DNA of 64,000 nt from Chenopodium formosanum (taxonomy: Eukaryota; Streptophyta; Magnoliopsida; Caryophyllales; Amaranthaceae), in assembly GCA_024500155.1 (NCBI GenBank), contig CM044859.1:44128003-44192002 (forward strand), read 5' to 3'. Numbering within the stretch: the first letter of the stretch is position 1; each line of letters starts with the position of its first letter. Positions 1 to 11,849 of this stretch are shown here, piece by piece. Both the position numbers and the translations under genes were made by a program. The notes beneath the pieces were generated by a model. That model saw nothing but the letters and a program-made list of their open reading frames with translations. It made no database searches and was not told where the DNA came from.

Positions 1-73
1 CCGGGCGCGGGAACCAACTTCAAAATAACCTAGATCGCCCGACCGGGCGACCCACCGCCCGACCGGGCGCGAG
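1..73. repeat. GC-rich palindrome cluster before Athila ORF1
   Basis: Two copies of CGCCCGACCGGGCG and several half sites (CCGGGCGCG) lie within 73 bases in otherwise AT-rich DNA. The same motif recurs in the Athila LTR at 3859-4010. The cluster lies about 235 bases upstream of the ORF1 start. No TATA box is evident between it and the ORF, so a promoter role is only inferred from the parallel with the other elements here. Confidence 0.6.
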
Positions 74-307
74 TGACGTCCGCTTGTTTTTCTTTCTTTC
101 TTTTCTTCTTTCTTCCTCCATTTCTTCTTTCCTCCATTACTTTCTCTCTCTAAAACTCAAAATTTTCTCTACCTTCTCTCTAAGATTTCTCCTTCATTAC
201 CAACCCAAATTCAAAACTCTTTACATATTTGTGATCCTCTCTTCACCCTCTTCACTTTCATACAAAAATTTTTCAGTTTTAATTCAATAAATTTTTAAAC
301 CCATTTC

Positions 308-1825
308 TTGAACATGGCATCAAAGAGGGCTAGGTCCATTTTTGGTAGGAGCTCCAGTTCGAGGGAGGAATACGACTCGGACTTGCAACTCCCGTATTGG
401 CCGACGATTCGGATTGTGAGCCGGGAACAAAAGGAACGGCAGGAGCATTTGGTCGGTCATGAGGTAATTCCTTCTCGGTGGTTACACCGCCCTACCTTAG
501 AATCATTTGGTTTATATGATTTTATTAAACGATTTTTGAATGACATTGGCATGAGAAAATTTGTTGACATGCACTATGCTACATACCGAGAACTTACTTG
601 TGAATTCTTGTCCACTTTTCATGTTGTTAGTAGTAGGAATGGGCCAAATTTATTTTTCAGGTTAAATAATAGAAATATTAGTTTAACTTTTGTTGAATTT
701 TGTAAAATTTTTGAATTAAATTCTGAACTATCTCACCAGTGGCATGCAGACTATAAAATGGGTGACTTATATTATGCTTTGACTGGTTTACCTGTCCCCG
801 ACCCCCAACATGCTAGTACCAAACCTATTCACCACCCTGTCCCAAAAATCTGGCAAAGATTTGCGGGTTTGTGTTTTATAGGTAGGGCCGAGCCACATAA
901 AGCTCAAACCAGCGAACTAGCTATCATAGGACACTATGTTTACGGGTACGGGAAATTGAACATAGGTAGGTTTATAGTTCACCATTTGAGTAGGCATGCC
1001 ACAACCAGCACCACCTCCAAGTCCCCTATCCGTTTAGGTGGCCTTATCACTCAAATAGCGGTGAAAAAGGCCGGTTTTGTTGTAGACGACCCCCACCAGC
1101 TGACTAACTGTGGACCAGATACCTACATGACCGCTAGGTATTTTGAGGATGTGGGGTGGGTTAGACCGGATAGTGACCAGACACCCTTTTGGTGTATTCG
1201 GACTGGGAACGAGCAACCTTTGCCCATTTTTCCCCTACCCAGTCCAGACTTGAACGCCTTCCCCCAGGGAAACTTTCTTACACATATGATGCTTTAGTTG
1301 CCAACGCTAGGAGGCAGGCACCACCACCACCAGTTCCACCACCCCAGCCTCAGCCCGAGGTGGCTTTCTCTCCACCTCGTATGTCCCATTCCGTCCCTCA
1401 TGTTGACTCTGACCTAGTTTGGGATCTTCAGAGTATAGGTCAGGCCCTAGGACGTATCGAGCATTCACATACTAACCTTAGGAGGATGGTAGGCTCCTTA
1501 GACCAGAGGTTAGGGTACCTAGAGAGGAACCAGGGTAGAGCTCTCTACCCTATGTACGATGATTATGCTCGTTGGGGCAACATTCCCGACGACGCTATTC
1601 ACCCGGACTGGTTTCAGCCTCCACCCCAGGGATACGATAGGGATCCCACTGCCCGTGGTATTTACACTGACTATTTTTTCTTTTTCGGGTACGGGCAGGA
1701 CATTCCTTTCGGGGGACCGGCGGGGGGGGAGTTTTCACGCTGATTATTTTGGTGGTAGCTCTTCTGGTGCAGGTGGTGCAGGTGGCAGTGGAGGTGCGGG
1801 TTTCGGCTCGATGGATGAGGATTAG
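308..1825 (+). pseudogene. Athila ORF1 / env-like gene, two frameshifts
   Basis: The first 300 residues (start ATG at 308 or 314) resemble the Athila ORF-1 family: a basic N-terminus, then YWPTIRI..., HEVIPSRWLHRPTLESFGL and YRELTCEFLSTF, close to the family's usual YxNLTxEFLSTL. Reading frame 2 gives out at 1297, while frame 1 from about 1189 carries a proline-rich linker and a heptad-like segment (QSIGQALGRIEHSHTNLRRM) typical of the C-terminus, so one frame change lies at about 1185-1290. A second lies in the G8 run at 1722-1729, after which frame 2 resumes and ends in a Gly/Ser-rich tail and stop at 1823-1825. The function of Athila ORF1 is not known; it sits where an envelope gene would be. 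The gene is inactive as read. A programmed shift at the G run cannot be excluded. Confidence 0.7.
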
Positions 1826-3472
1826 CTACGCTGGGCTAGTTTCCGAGCCAATGAGGACATTGTTCAGATTTTGGCTTGGGGGAGATTTTGGTTTGGTATT
1901 TTTCTTTTTCTCTTTTCTTTTATTTTTGGTGTGTTTTCTTAGGTTAGATTTCTTGCTTTCTAGGTTAGTTTTATTGCTTTCTTTATATATAAAAACACAA
2001 AAAAAATTGAAAAATAAAAAAATCAAAAAATACGTTCCAATGAATTATAAATTATGCTTCCCTGTGCCCCTTACTTGAGAAAATTGTTTTGATTCTTGGT
2101 ATTTGACGATAGGCATTGTGGAGTAGTTGATCATGATTTGATGTTTGATTGCCCTGAAACCTTAACTTGCGTCAATTTTGTCCAACTACTTGTGAATATA
2201 GTGCTTGACTAGTTGATTTGGTAAGGAATGTGTGATAGTTCCATAGTTCCTGGTATGTCAATGAATTTGAGTATTGGTTTGCAACTATTAGTAATGTTTA
2301 TATGATTCATTATTATGCACATTGAGGAGGACGAAAGCATATGTTCTTTTAGGTAGCCTTCAGATATTGTAGATACATTTGTTCCCTTCTTGCTACCCAT
2401 GTTGTTGCCTTGACTTTTTTGTTGTTTATTAGCCACATTACAAGCCTATTTTGCCCCATTGGTTACTAGTCCCAAGCTTGGCTTGGGGGAGCTATTAGTG
2501 AGTGAGGTGAGGGAGTTTGTGGTGTGCTTACTATTTGCATAATTTGGGTGTGATTTGAGAAGTTGTTTTGTTGTTATTCATGTTTATTTTTGATGAGTTT
2601 CAGAGTTATATTTTCTTGAAAAAATAAAGCATGATGTTATGAAAAAAATAGAAGTTCAAAGAAAAAAATGTAAAAAATAAGTGAACTTCAAAAGAAAAGA
2701 AAAGTGTTCAATGTTCAAATGTTCTAGTTGGAGGTTGATCAAAAGAAAAAAAAAATAAGAGCTTCAATGAAAATATTCAAGTTTGGAAAATAAAGTTTGT
2801 TTATTCGCTCTATTTCTTCATTATCATATTTTTATGAGTGAAATTGTAAGAGTTGGGATTATTTATTATGATTGGAGTATATTTGGTTGATGTTAGAGTT
2901 GGTTATGTAGGAGATGTATGATCATTAGTTATATTGATCATGGGTTTTATTAGGATATGGCTCCTTTAAGCATAGCTTTTCTCTCACTTATTCCCAAATT
3001 TATCCTACCCTTTACCCTAGCCTTACATTACAAGCTTTAAAGACCTTCCGACCTTTGTGCATAGAATTGTATGAATGTGAAAGTGTTATTTATCAATCCA
3101 AGTTATGATTTGGGATATTTCGAGTTGACTAGTAGGATCGAGCGTTCATTGTTTTATACACACGAGAGTGTGAGTTAGGAGGGCATTGTTCACATAAAGG
3201 GGTTGGATGGAGAGCGATCGAGTACATCTTTTACTCGCCACAAAAATGAGAGTCGAGTGTGTGAGCACTAGTCTTGAATTCTATATGCTCTTGTGGTTTG
3301 CTCTATTTGACAATTGTTAGGGAAGAAAGGTAATTGGATGGGTTTGATTGGTTGACTTTGAAGCATGTTTATTTGATTTACCTTGGATCGTTTGTGCTTG
3401 ATTTTTACTTTTTGGGGTGAAGCATATTTATTGATTCATTAATGAGATCTTTGCTTAGAGACAAGCAAAGGT
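1826..3472 (+). other. Athila 3' non-coding region
   Basis: There is no credible gene in 1.65 kb. It is T/A-rich with long T and A runs. The polypurine-like word TTGGCTTGGGGGAG occurs at 1871-1884 and 2478-2491 as well as at the true tract (3473-3486). The ORFs seen here are short, low-complexity and unrelated to known proteins. Confidence 0.6.
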
Positions 3473-3488
3473 TTGGCTTGGGGGAGTT
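3473..3488 (+). other. Polypurine tract of Athila element
   Basis: TTGGCTTGGGGGAG followed by TT directly precedes the LTR start TGATGTGTC at 3489. Position and purine richness fit the primer for plus-strand DNA synthesis. Confidence 0.75.
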
Positions 3489-3858
3489 TGATGTGTCTAT
3501 TTTATATAGTATTTTACCCCTGTCCCTTGGTCATAATTAGTAGTGTTTTTGGCTCTTTAGACCCACTTTTTTTACTAATTGGTGTTTTCTAATGTTTTCG
3601 TAGATTTGGTTGACTTTTGCAGGGATTTATACTTTTGGAGTATTTTTCCGAGATATTTTGGAGCAATCACGAGCATTGGAGAAGCACGACCAGAGTTTAT
3701 AGCCCAGGGCCGGTTAGAGCCATCGAACCGGTGATTAAGGGCTCGGTATAGGTGAAACCGGGGCATTTTGACCGAGTATTCAAGACCCAAAGAGGAAACC
3801 TAGATTGGCCCGAAGAATTGGAGCCCAATCGAAGTCCAACTAGTGGCCCAAATGAGAT

Positions 3859-4010
3859 GCCCGGCCAAAAAGGCTGGCGCCCGGAGGCGCGCCCGGCCGG
3901 GCGGGAGAAGCTTAGTCTGGCGCCCGGTGACGCCCCCGGCCGGGCGCGAGATTTGCACTATGATAAAAAAGGCGCGCCTGATCGGGCGGTGCCTCGCCCG
4001 ATCGGGCGTG
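3859..4010. repeat. GC-rich palindrome cluster in Athila LTR
   Basis: Repeated words of the form GCCCGGCCGGGCG, GCGCCCGG and CGCCCGATCGGGCG fill about 150 bases, ending some 65 bases before the TATA box. The motif is the one seen at 1-73 in the same element. Confidence 0.75.
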
Positions 4011-4069
4011 TGTTTTATTAGTTGATGTTTAACGTAGTTTTAATTTGTTTTAGTTTAGGATTTTTGTAC

Positions 4070-4085
4070 GGAGTATAAATACTCC
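4070..4085 (+). promoter_or_regulatory. TATA box of Athila LTR inside a palindrome
   Basis: TATAAATA (4074-4081) is the core of a perfect 7-2-7 palindrome, GGAGTATAAATACTCC. It is followed by a pyrimidine-rich leader as expected for the LTR transcription start. Confidence 0.65.
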
Positions 4086-5146
4086 TCCGTAATACGTTTT
4101 TAGGACCTCTTCTTCTTGTTTTTACTTTCTTTACTCTCTTAATTATTCTCTTAGAATTCTCTCTCTAAACTTTGTTCTTGATTCTTCCATTAATTCCAAA
4201 TTACTTTTTGGTAACAATTTCTTCCCCTTTAATTTCAGTTATTCTATTTACTCCCTTGATTATGCTTTTATTTATTTATTTGATTAGTTTAGTCATGATG
4301 ATTTGTGAGTAGTTTAATTTCTAGGGTTTATGGGGATCTAATAAATAATATGAAGGGGTAATTTATTGTTGTTAATTATCAATGCTAGATTAATTTCCTA
4401 TTGATTGATTTAATGCTCTGTGTTAGGCCTATCTTTTATGCATGAGTTTGACAATATTGATTCAAGATTCGAGAGATGAGAATTAATGTTTAGGTCTAGT
4501 TTCAATAGGCAGATTAATTTATAAATGGTTAAGTCGAGATTCGAGAGATGAGATTTAATACCGGTAAATTAATTGTGTGATTTTAATACGTAGCGAAAGC
4601 CCTTTACAATCTGGTTAATTGATGCATTGATGATTGACTATTATTGATTATTGGTATTGCATGATAATTTCTTATTGGATTGTTTTAATATTTTACAATT
4701 GCGGCTTGTAAAAGTATAGCAATATTAAATTGATGAATCGAGCAGATGTTAATTTGATATTAAAGGCTATTTTCAATAAGAACTTAGATATAGTAAATTG
4801 CGAGAGCCTGTTAGATCTATGTTGATTAATAAATTGTGAGAGCCTTTTAATCATGTTATTTATGCAATGTCAATGATTGATTACTATGTTTTACCCTGGA
4901 GTATTATTTATTGGTGAATCTATGCTCTAGATCCTTTCATATATTGTTTTCTTCCTATTCTCAACCTTAGTATTTTAGTTTCTTATTCAAATATAAATAT
5001 TGGTTACTTAGATAATTTAGATTATAATAATTAATTAGGAGTAAAAAGACTTGTTTCCCTGTGGAGATCGACCCTACTTCCTATCTACTTTAGTTAGAGG
5101 ATTTAGGTATTTACTTTTGATTAGGGGATACGACTTTACCCTGTCA

Positions 5147-6749
5147 CTCTCAATAGACAATTCATAAAAGAAGGAGAGGACTATCCATACTATGAATTTT
5201 CCGAGATTTGAAATCTTCTTATATTGCTACTTTCTAGATGTAATCCCAACTCCTATTCACATGGAGAAAGTACCCCCATGCTTTGACTTTAACGTCATGG
5301 GATTACTATTTGGGCAAGAAAAAGATGAGCCAAGACACATAGAGGATAACTCCTCGCTCATCCAAACGGTCTTACAAAGCGAGAACTTTGACCCTTCAAA
5401 GCTCATCACTCCAGCAGAAGGATCAGTACATGGGTGGCGCAAGACAGTCAAGGTGACTACTCCAAGTGGAAGGAAAATCTCTATAACAATAGGGCAAGGA
5501 CCAATGTTCGAAGAGTCGTCTGAGTCAGAGTCCTTTCATATAGAGTCGTCCAAGTCTTTAGTTGTAGCACCCTCTCCTTTTTCTATTTCTACTCCTAGGA
5601 TAGTTAGTAATCAAGTCCTTGAGAACATTTCCCTTTTTGATGTAATGATTTCAGAGTTTAATAATATGTCTTCTTCCGCTTTCTCCTCGCGTTTCTCCTT
5701 AACCCAAGATGACGAGCATTGCTTAACTAACAATGAAAATGACAAAGAAATTATTAAAGCAATGGAAACACTTGAAAAGAAAACACTGAAACTGAGGAAA
5801 CTGAGACGGTTGATATCTCAAATGATTCAACCATTAAAAGAGATGTTAAAATCGGATTAACACTTAATGAACAAGAAAGAACCTATTTGATTAATCTACT
5901 TAAAGAATTTATCGATGTGTTTGCTTGGTAATATGAAGATATGCTAGATATTAATATAGAAATAGCTCAACACACTATACCACTAATTCTAGGAATGAAA
6001 CTTGTAAAACAAAAGTTGCGTCGAATGATACCCGACGTAGCTCTTAAAATAAAAGAAGAAGTTCAAAAACAAATAACTGCATGTTTTATCAGGGTATCCA
6101 AATATCCCAAATGGGTGGCCAACGTCGTCCCAGTTCCAAAGAAGGATGGAAGGGTAAGAATGTGTGTCGACTATCGAGACTTAAATAAGGCAAGTCCAAA
6201 GGACGACTTCCCTTTACCACACATCGATATTTTGGTAGATAATACAACAAATCATGCACTTCTCTCGTTTATGGATGGATACGCGGGATACAATCAAATT
6301 CTCATGGCAGAAGAAGACATAGAGAAAACAACATTCATAACACCATGGGGTACACACCGTTACACAGTAATGCCATTCGGGTTAAAAAACGCGGGTGCTA
6401 CTTACCAATGAGCAGCAACAGCCTTACTCCATGACATGATGCACAAAGAGGTTGAAGTATATGTGGACGACATGATTGTGAAGTCAAAAGATCGCCCAGG
6501 ACATCAATTAGCCTTGAGAAAATTCTTCGAAAGGCTAAGAAAATACAACATGAGGTTGAATCCATCCAACTGTGCTTTTGGAGTCACCTCAGGCAAGCTT
6601 TTGGGATATGTAATAAGCTCTAGAGGAATAGAGATAGACCCAACAAAGATCAAGGCAATCATGTCAATGCCACCGCCCAAAACTAAGAAACAAATTTAAG
6701 GATTTATTGGCCCGTTGCAATATATAAGTAGGTTCATATCAAAGCTAAC
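5147..6749 (+). pseudogene. Tat-1 pol, first part: protease-RT linker and RT fingers/palm
   Basis: The linker (about 5147-5860) aligns with the Tat-2 linker: LNRQFIKEGED, LLFGQEKDE, WRKTVKVTTPSG, GPMFEESSESES. The RT follows in frame 1 from about 5941: AQHTIPLILGMK, VPVPKKDGRVRMCVDYRDLNKASP, FMDGYAGYNQI, MPFGLKNAGATYQ and the catalytic EVYVDDMIVKSK. Breaks include a stop at 5858-5860, a frame change, a stop in the 'tggtaatatgaag' stretch near 5929, TGA at 6409-6411 where Tat-2 has Arg, and TAA at 6697-6699. The reading stops at SRFISKLT (6749), where the inverted fragment 6750-~9175 is inserted. It is a dead copy of an enzyme that makes cDNA from element RNA. Confidence 0.85.
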
Positions 6750-8898
6750 TGTGGGGAATAATTTCAAGCCTTAATCCCACTAGCTCGAACCCCACTGTGA
6801 TCATACACTAAAGTACGGTGGCGTCAAAAAGGGAAGAAGATAGAGCAAAAGAGTCGCCAACAAGTTTTTTAAGGAACTTGTAAACCGTTCATAGGATGAA
6901 GGTTACACCCCTTAACGATCCAAGAGATCGTCAACTCCATAAGGTCATGAACCAAATAAGGGTCCGGGGATGAAGGTACAAATCCAACCTAAAAGAGATT
7001 GAACCTGCCCTAATAATAGGCCTCTACTTTATTCTGATCGTATTCATGTGCGCTTTTTAATTAACATGCAATCAATAGGATTAACCCTAAACCTGTTTAT
7101 CTATGTTGGTTGAATATAATGCACAAATAAACTATTATTGGCGATCACTTGAATTATAATCACAATTAACCCTAAACAAGATTATTAATATCTTATTAAG
7201 CGTGATTACAAGTACCAAATTCCCTTTAAGCATACATAAAAGGTGTGATCAAACAATAAATATAAATAATCAAGCAACACAATAAATAATAAATCATGAA
7301 TGATAATTATAATAATAAAAATAATCATCATCAAAATAATAATAACAATAATATTCACAATCATCATAAATTATAACAATTATAATCATAATCATGTTCA
7401 TGTTAATATTAAAGCATAATAAAAATAGCAAGATCCTAGGCATGATACTAACAAGATTAATAACAAACCCTAGCATGTCACTAAGCGATAAAAATCAAAT
7501 CTTTAGCCCTAATATGATACTAACATGAATAAATATTAGGAAGAGAATAAAAGGCATCATAGCAATCATATTTAATATTAAAAATACCCTAGACATGATA
7601 CTAGGAATATCATAATAACAATATAAACATGATATCTACATCATAAATCAATTAATCAATTAAAGTACTTACTTTGATGCCTCGTACCTCTTTCTAATAA
7701 CAAAATACACACGTTAGTAACTTCAAGGAAAATAATAATCAAAACAATTAAATTAAATAATTGAAATAGAGATTTGGGACCAAACCCTCAGAAATTAAAA
7801 CCTTTCACGTCTAGGGCGAAGGAAACTTCGAATATGGCTAGGTGTTTCTAGATCTTGCGAATGCGGAATTTTGTATGTGAAAAAAAAGTTTAGAAAAGAG
7901 AGAGAATAATCAAGAAAATCTTGATGAGAGTTGGTGATTGAAAAAGGGGAGATATGACCTCTATTTATAGGAAAAAAGAGGGTCGAAGAATTAAGAAAAG
8001 AATTCAAATTCGAATCGAAATAAAACTCGTAGACAGCAGTTTTTGCGGATTTTGTTTTTATCATATCTTTTGATCCAGGAATCGGAATAAGATGAATAAG
8101 ATGTCGTTGGAAAGATCTTGAAGTCCACTTTCTAACCCAATTAGAATCAGATTAAAATATGTTGTAGAATAAAAGATATGAACGAAATAGTGAGACGGTG
8201 TCAGTTTTGGATAGAGTTTGATATCTTATTCATATCTTTTCCGTTATAGCTCGGAATTATTATTATAATATATCATTGGAAAGATAATTTCAAGATCTAT
8301 CCAACCATATAAAATTTGGATAAAAATATGAGGCACGAAAATAATATCTGACTGTCTTTGAACATGTTTAAATCCGAATAGAATTAGGACTTTAAAAAAG
8401 GAAAGTTTTATAAAAAGGGAAAGTTTATATTTAAATCAAATTCCTTAATCTTATCTTTTCAAAAAAGGATAATTAAGATATTTTAGAAACTTATAGAAGA
8501 TTCTAATCAATCCTAATTAGTTTAGGAATAGGATTAAACCTTTGGACCCTCCTCATGATCATTGGGTCGTAGGTAAAATCCGGTTTGGGCCCAGTTTAGT
8601 ATTTTGGCCATAACTTCCTCATTATCTATCGGAATTGGGCTTATAATATATTGTTGAAAAGGTCTTTTCAAGCCCCATCCAACTACACCATTATTGGACC
8701 CTTATCATGGACCAAACTAAACTGGAATGGACGTTTTCATAAAATAGAGTCGGTTTTCGAAAACAGAAAGAAAGAATTTTAACAAAAACTAACCGCAACA
8801 CTAGACTTTTCACACTTTCACCTCATTCGATTATGGTTCAACGTGAAAGGTATTCATCACTGGGTTTGGTTGTTGGGAGACACAAATGGGTGTCTACA
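6750..8898 (-). repeat. LTR of inverted Tat fragment
   Basis: TGTAGACACCCATTTGTG...CCCCACA in - sense; it is the same LTR family as 42223-44132, 52535-54701 and 56002-63143. A TATA box (CTATAAATAG) lies at 7961-7970. Unlike its relatives, this copy has no clear GC-rich palindrome cluster upstream of the TATA box; the stretch 7971-8060 is AT-rich. An ATT-type microsatellite zone lies at 7290-7400. Confidence 0.8.
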
Positions 8899-8912
8899 GA
8901 AGCCCCCACTTT
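8899..8912 (-). other. Polypurine tract of inverted Tat fragment
   Basis: In - sense the stretch reads AAAGTGGGGGCTTC and is followed at once by the LTR start TGTAGACACC. The same tract precedes the LTRs of Tat-1 and Tat-2. Confidence 0.75.
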
Positions 8913-9175
8913 GACTGAGTTTGGAGAAACGCAAGTTTCGAAAACAAAAGTCAAAGTATCGATAGGGACGGAGGATGATTCAGAACGTTCTGCGATCCTA
9001 AATCACTCTTGTAACGCCGATACCTGCAAACTAGCGTTAGTTAAACAGATAAAAGAGTTAAGAAACGCGTATCTTGCACCGTCGAGCACACGTCTCTGAA
9101 AGTAACCGATTTGCTGCCGCTTTACTGTTGTTTTGATGACCTCCTGCAAGCTAGAGAATGCCATCCCGCTTGAAA

Positions 9176-10799
9176 ACCGCTACACACCGCTTGAACAAGA
9201 AGTAGAAGGTAAAGAAAATGCGATCTACTATCTAAGCAAATAGATGCTCGAGTATGAAGTACGCTACACACCGCTTGAGAAATTGTCCCTCGCATTGGTG
9301 TGGACCACAACCAAGCTAAGACATTACTTGCTCGTGCATACAGTCTTTGTAGTTTCCCGAATGGATCCACTCAAGTATTTATTCGATAAGTCTACAATCA
9401 ATGGGCGCATATCAAGATGGATAGTCAATTTAGCCTAGTTTGATGTGAGATTCATGCCTCAAAAAGCTATCAACAGATCCGTGGTCTCGCATTTCCTAGC
9501 GGATTTTTTAATAGAGGATTCAATGCCAATACACGATAACGAATTTCCAGACGAAGACTTGATGGTCCCAGAAGATGATACTTGGACTTTATACTTCAAT
9601 GGAGCCTCAAATCAAAAGGAATGTGGCGTTGGAGTATTATTAGTGTCACCCAAAGAAGAGTACGTTCCAATATCCATAAAGCTAGGTTTCGACGTTACCA
9701 ACAACGCTGCTGAATACGAAGCATGCGTGGTAGGCTTTGAAACAGCTTTGGCGTTGGGAGTAAAGAAATTACGAATATTCGGAGACTCTTCATTGATCAT
9801 CAATCAAATTTCTAAAAGATGGAAAGTAAGGAGTGAAAGTCTAGCCCCTTAACAAACTTACCTGGAAACTCTCACTAATCGGCTAGAAAAGGTGGAATAC
9901 ACTTATCTACCCAGAGAGGAAAATCAATTTGCTGATGCTTTGGCAAGACTAGCCTCAATGGTTAGGATTCCTACAGAAATCGAGCAAATGCCTCTAACTA
10001 TAGAGAAAAGACACAAATCGGCTTATATTTAAGCCATAGAAGATGATGAAGTGATCAAAGATGAAGAAGAAGAACCGTGGTATACGGATATACTTAATTA
10101 TGTCACCAAAGGAGAATACCCTCCTCATGTTGACAAAAGAGCAAAACAAGCATTAAGACTCTTAGCTTCCTAATACGTACTCATAGACAACGAGTTACAT
10201 AAAAGGGTACCTAAGGGCCGAGCTCTCTTATGTGTAGGGAAAAAGGATGCCCAAAGAGCTATGAGGATAGTCCACGAAGGCATTTGTGGAACCTATGTCA
10301 ATGGCAAAATGCTAGTCTAAAAGATAATGCGAGAAGGATACTATTGGACTACCATGAATAGGGATTGCCATAAATATGTAAAAAGATGCCATAAATGCCA
10401 AATTTACGCCAATTTACAACATGTTCCTCCATCTCTACTTTACACCTACACTTCACCATGGCCATTCTCTACATAGGGAATTGACATTGTTGGAAAAATT
10501 ACCCCTCTAGGAACAAGAGACCACAAATACATCCTACTGGCAATTGATTACTTCACAAAGTGGGTTGAAGCGCAATCATATGCTAAACTCACCGCAAAAC
10601 ATGTAGCACTCTTTATCGAAAGAAATATCATTTGTCGATACGGGGTCCCACATGAAATGATAAGTGACAATGGAACTCACTTTCAAGCTGAATGTGAAGA
10701 ATTGTTACAAAAATATGGCCTCCAACACCATCATTATTCCCCCTATAGGCCTCAAGCAAATAGAGCAGCTGAGGCAGCTAATAAAAATCTAAAGACAAT
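9176..10799 (+). pseudogene. Tat-1 pol, second part: RT end, RNase H, second RNase H, integrase
   Basis: In frame 1 one reads GKENAIYYLSK, the RNase H segment RYTPLEKLSLALVW, KMDPLKYLF-type sequence, then the second RNase H (TLYFNGASN..., NNAAEYEACV, FGDSSLIINQ; Asp of the usual DGAS is Asn here), the integrase zinc finger (ICGTYVNGK, CHKCQIYAN) and the integrase core (GIDIVGKI, AIDYFTKW, ISDNGTHFQAE, SPYRPQANRAAEAANKN). Stops interrupt it at 9241, 9436, 9850, 10030, 10171, 10318 and near 10474; several equal CAG/CAA to TAG/TAA or TGG to TAG changes. Tat-2 is inserted at 10800, and the integrase C-terminus resumes at 28639. Confidence 0.88.
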
Positions 10800-11776
10800 T
10801 GTAGGCGTCGCTCGAAGTGCGCCTACGTTAAAAGCATGTGTGAATATGCTTGGCACTCATAGGAAGTGGGAATTGACATAATACGATTAGGGACAGGGAA
10901 AGTAGGGAGCCGCCAACAAGTTTTTAAGGAACTTGTAAACCGTTCACGGATCATAAAAGGCAACCACGATTAAAGGGACAACGATAGGCAACAACGATTG
11001 ACCTGTGAAGGTTAAACCCCATTCATAATCCACGAGATTACTAACTCCATATGGTTCGGAACCACGAAAGGAGGATCGGGGATGATGGTACGAAGTGAGT
11101 CATGCAGTCACATTCGCCCGTATTGGCCTCTACTCGATTCTTATATTGAAAAGCAGTCCTGTGATCTCAAAGGCATACAAACAATAATTCAATTTGCTTC
11201 AAACTATTATTTAACTAAATTGGTTTAATGTTAATGCACACATAATTCTAAAATATTGGTGATCACTTCAATTAATAATAAGATTAAAAGGGATCCTAAA
11301 TCGGTTATCCAAATTATCTTATTAGGCGTGATTTTCAATTACATATTCCCTTTAACATGCAATATGGTGATCATAAAAAATATAATAGAACAACATTAAT
11401 ATTAGAACTAATTTAATCACAATTCCAACAACATAAAATCGTTAGAAAAGTAATAAAAATAAAAGGAGCATGACTCTTACTTTGATTCTGTTTGTTTGCA
11501 ACTACAAAATAATAAACGAGTTAGTAACTTCAAAGAAATAATAAAGCAATAATTAAATTAAATTAAATAAAGTAAGGTTGATTTGGGGCCAAACCCTCAA
11601 ACAGTTCTATCTTTCACGCCTTGGCTTAAGGACACGAGTAAAGTATGGACTCCTTTGAGTGCTTGAAGAAGGAATTTAGAAGTGAAAAGGGTAGGCTAGT
11701 GTTTAGGCTAAAGCATAGAAGAGAGAAAATTAAATAAGAGAATTACTCGGTGCCCCGTACATCAGAAATGAGGGGG

Positions 11777-11784
11777 TATTTATA
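11777..11784 (-). promoter_or_regulatory. TATA box, Tat-2 3' LTR
   Basis: TATAAATA in - sense, flanked by CCC and CCCCC. It sits about 65 bases downstream of the palindrome cluster; the same site in the 5' LTR is at 27939-27946. Confidence 0.7.
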
Positions 11785-11849
11785 GGGAAAATGTGCTGAG
11801 GGAGCACACGGAACCCTAAAATGATAAAAACCCTAAAAAAAGTATCCCG

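Larger units (their letters stand above)
1..5146 (+). mobile_element. Athila-like Ty3/gypsy element, 3' half (5' end outside window)
   Basis: The stretch holds an Athila ORF1/env-like gene, a long non-coding 3' region, a polypurine tract (TTGGCTTGGGGGAG at 3473-3486) and a 3' LTR starting TGATGTGTC and ending near ...CTGTCA. This order is the 3' half of Athila-lineage elements. At 5147 the sequence becomes Tat gag/pol coding sequence in mid-codon context (peptide LNRQFIKEGED, matching LNGQYIKEGED of Tat-2), so the element is inserted in Tat-1. The 5' LTR, gag and pol would lie left of the window. The target duplication cannot be checked because the left flank is absent. The exact LTR end is uncertain by a few bases. 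Confidence 0.75.
3489..5146 (+). repeat. Athila 3' LTR
   Basis: The LTR starts TGATGTGTCTATTTTA right after the polypurine tract and ends with CA at about 5146, where Tat-1 coding sequence resumes. It carries the palindrome cluster at 3859-4010, a TATA box at 4074-4081 and a pyrimidine-rich leader. The central part (4440-4900) has direct subrepeats of the type 'gattcgagagatgagaatt' and 'aattgcgagagcc'. The other LTR is outside the window, so the boundaries rest on the tract and on the resumed host reading frame. Confidence 0.7.
6750..9175 (-). mobile_element. Inverted Tat fragment: one LTR plus 3'UTR stub
   Basis: In - orientation this is a 3'UTR stub (about 9175-8913), a polypurine tract (8912-8899) and an LTR (8898-6750) starting TGTAGACACCC and ending ...CCCCACA. 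Stub and LTR match the 3' end of Tat-1 (55805-56001 and on), so it is a related copy. Everything upstream of the stub is missing, and about 75 codons of the Tat-1 RT (between SRFISKLT and GKENAIYYLSK) are gone as well. Repair after insertion, rather than ordinary integration, must have removed them. The right junction carries filler (see findings). Confidence 0.75.

Noticed and set aside
84..290. Short ORF upstream of Athila ORF1
   Set aside because: Low-complexity Ser/Leu/Phe translation of a pyrimidine-rich leader; no homology.
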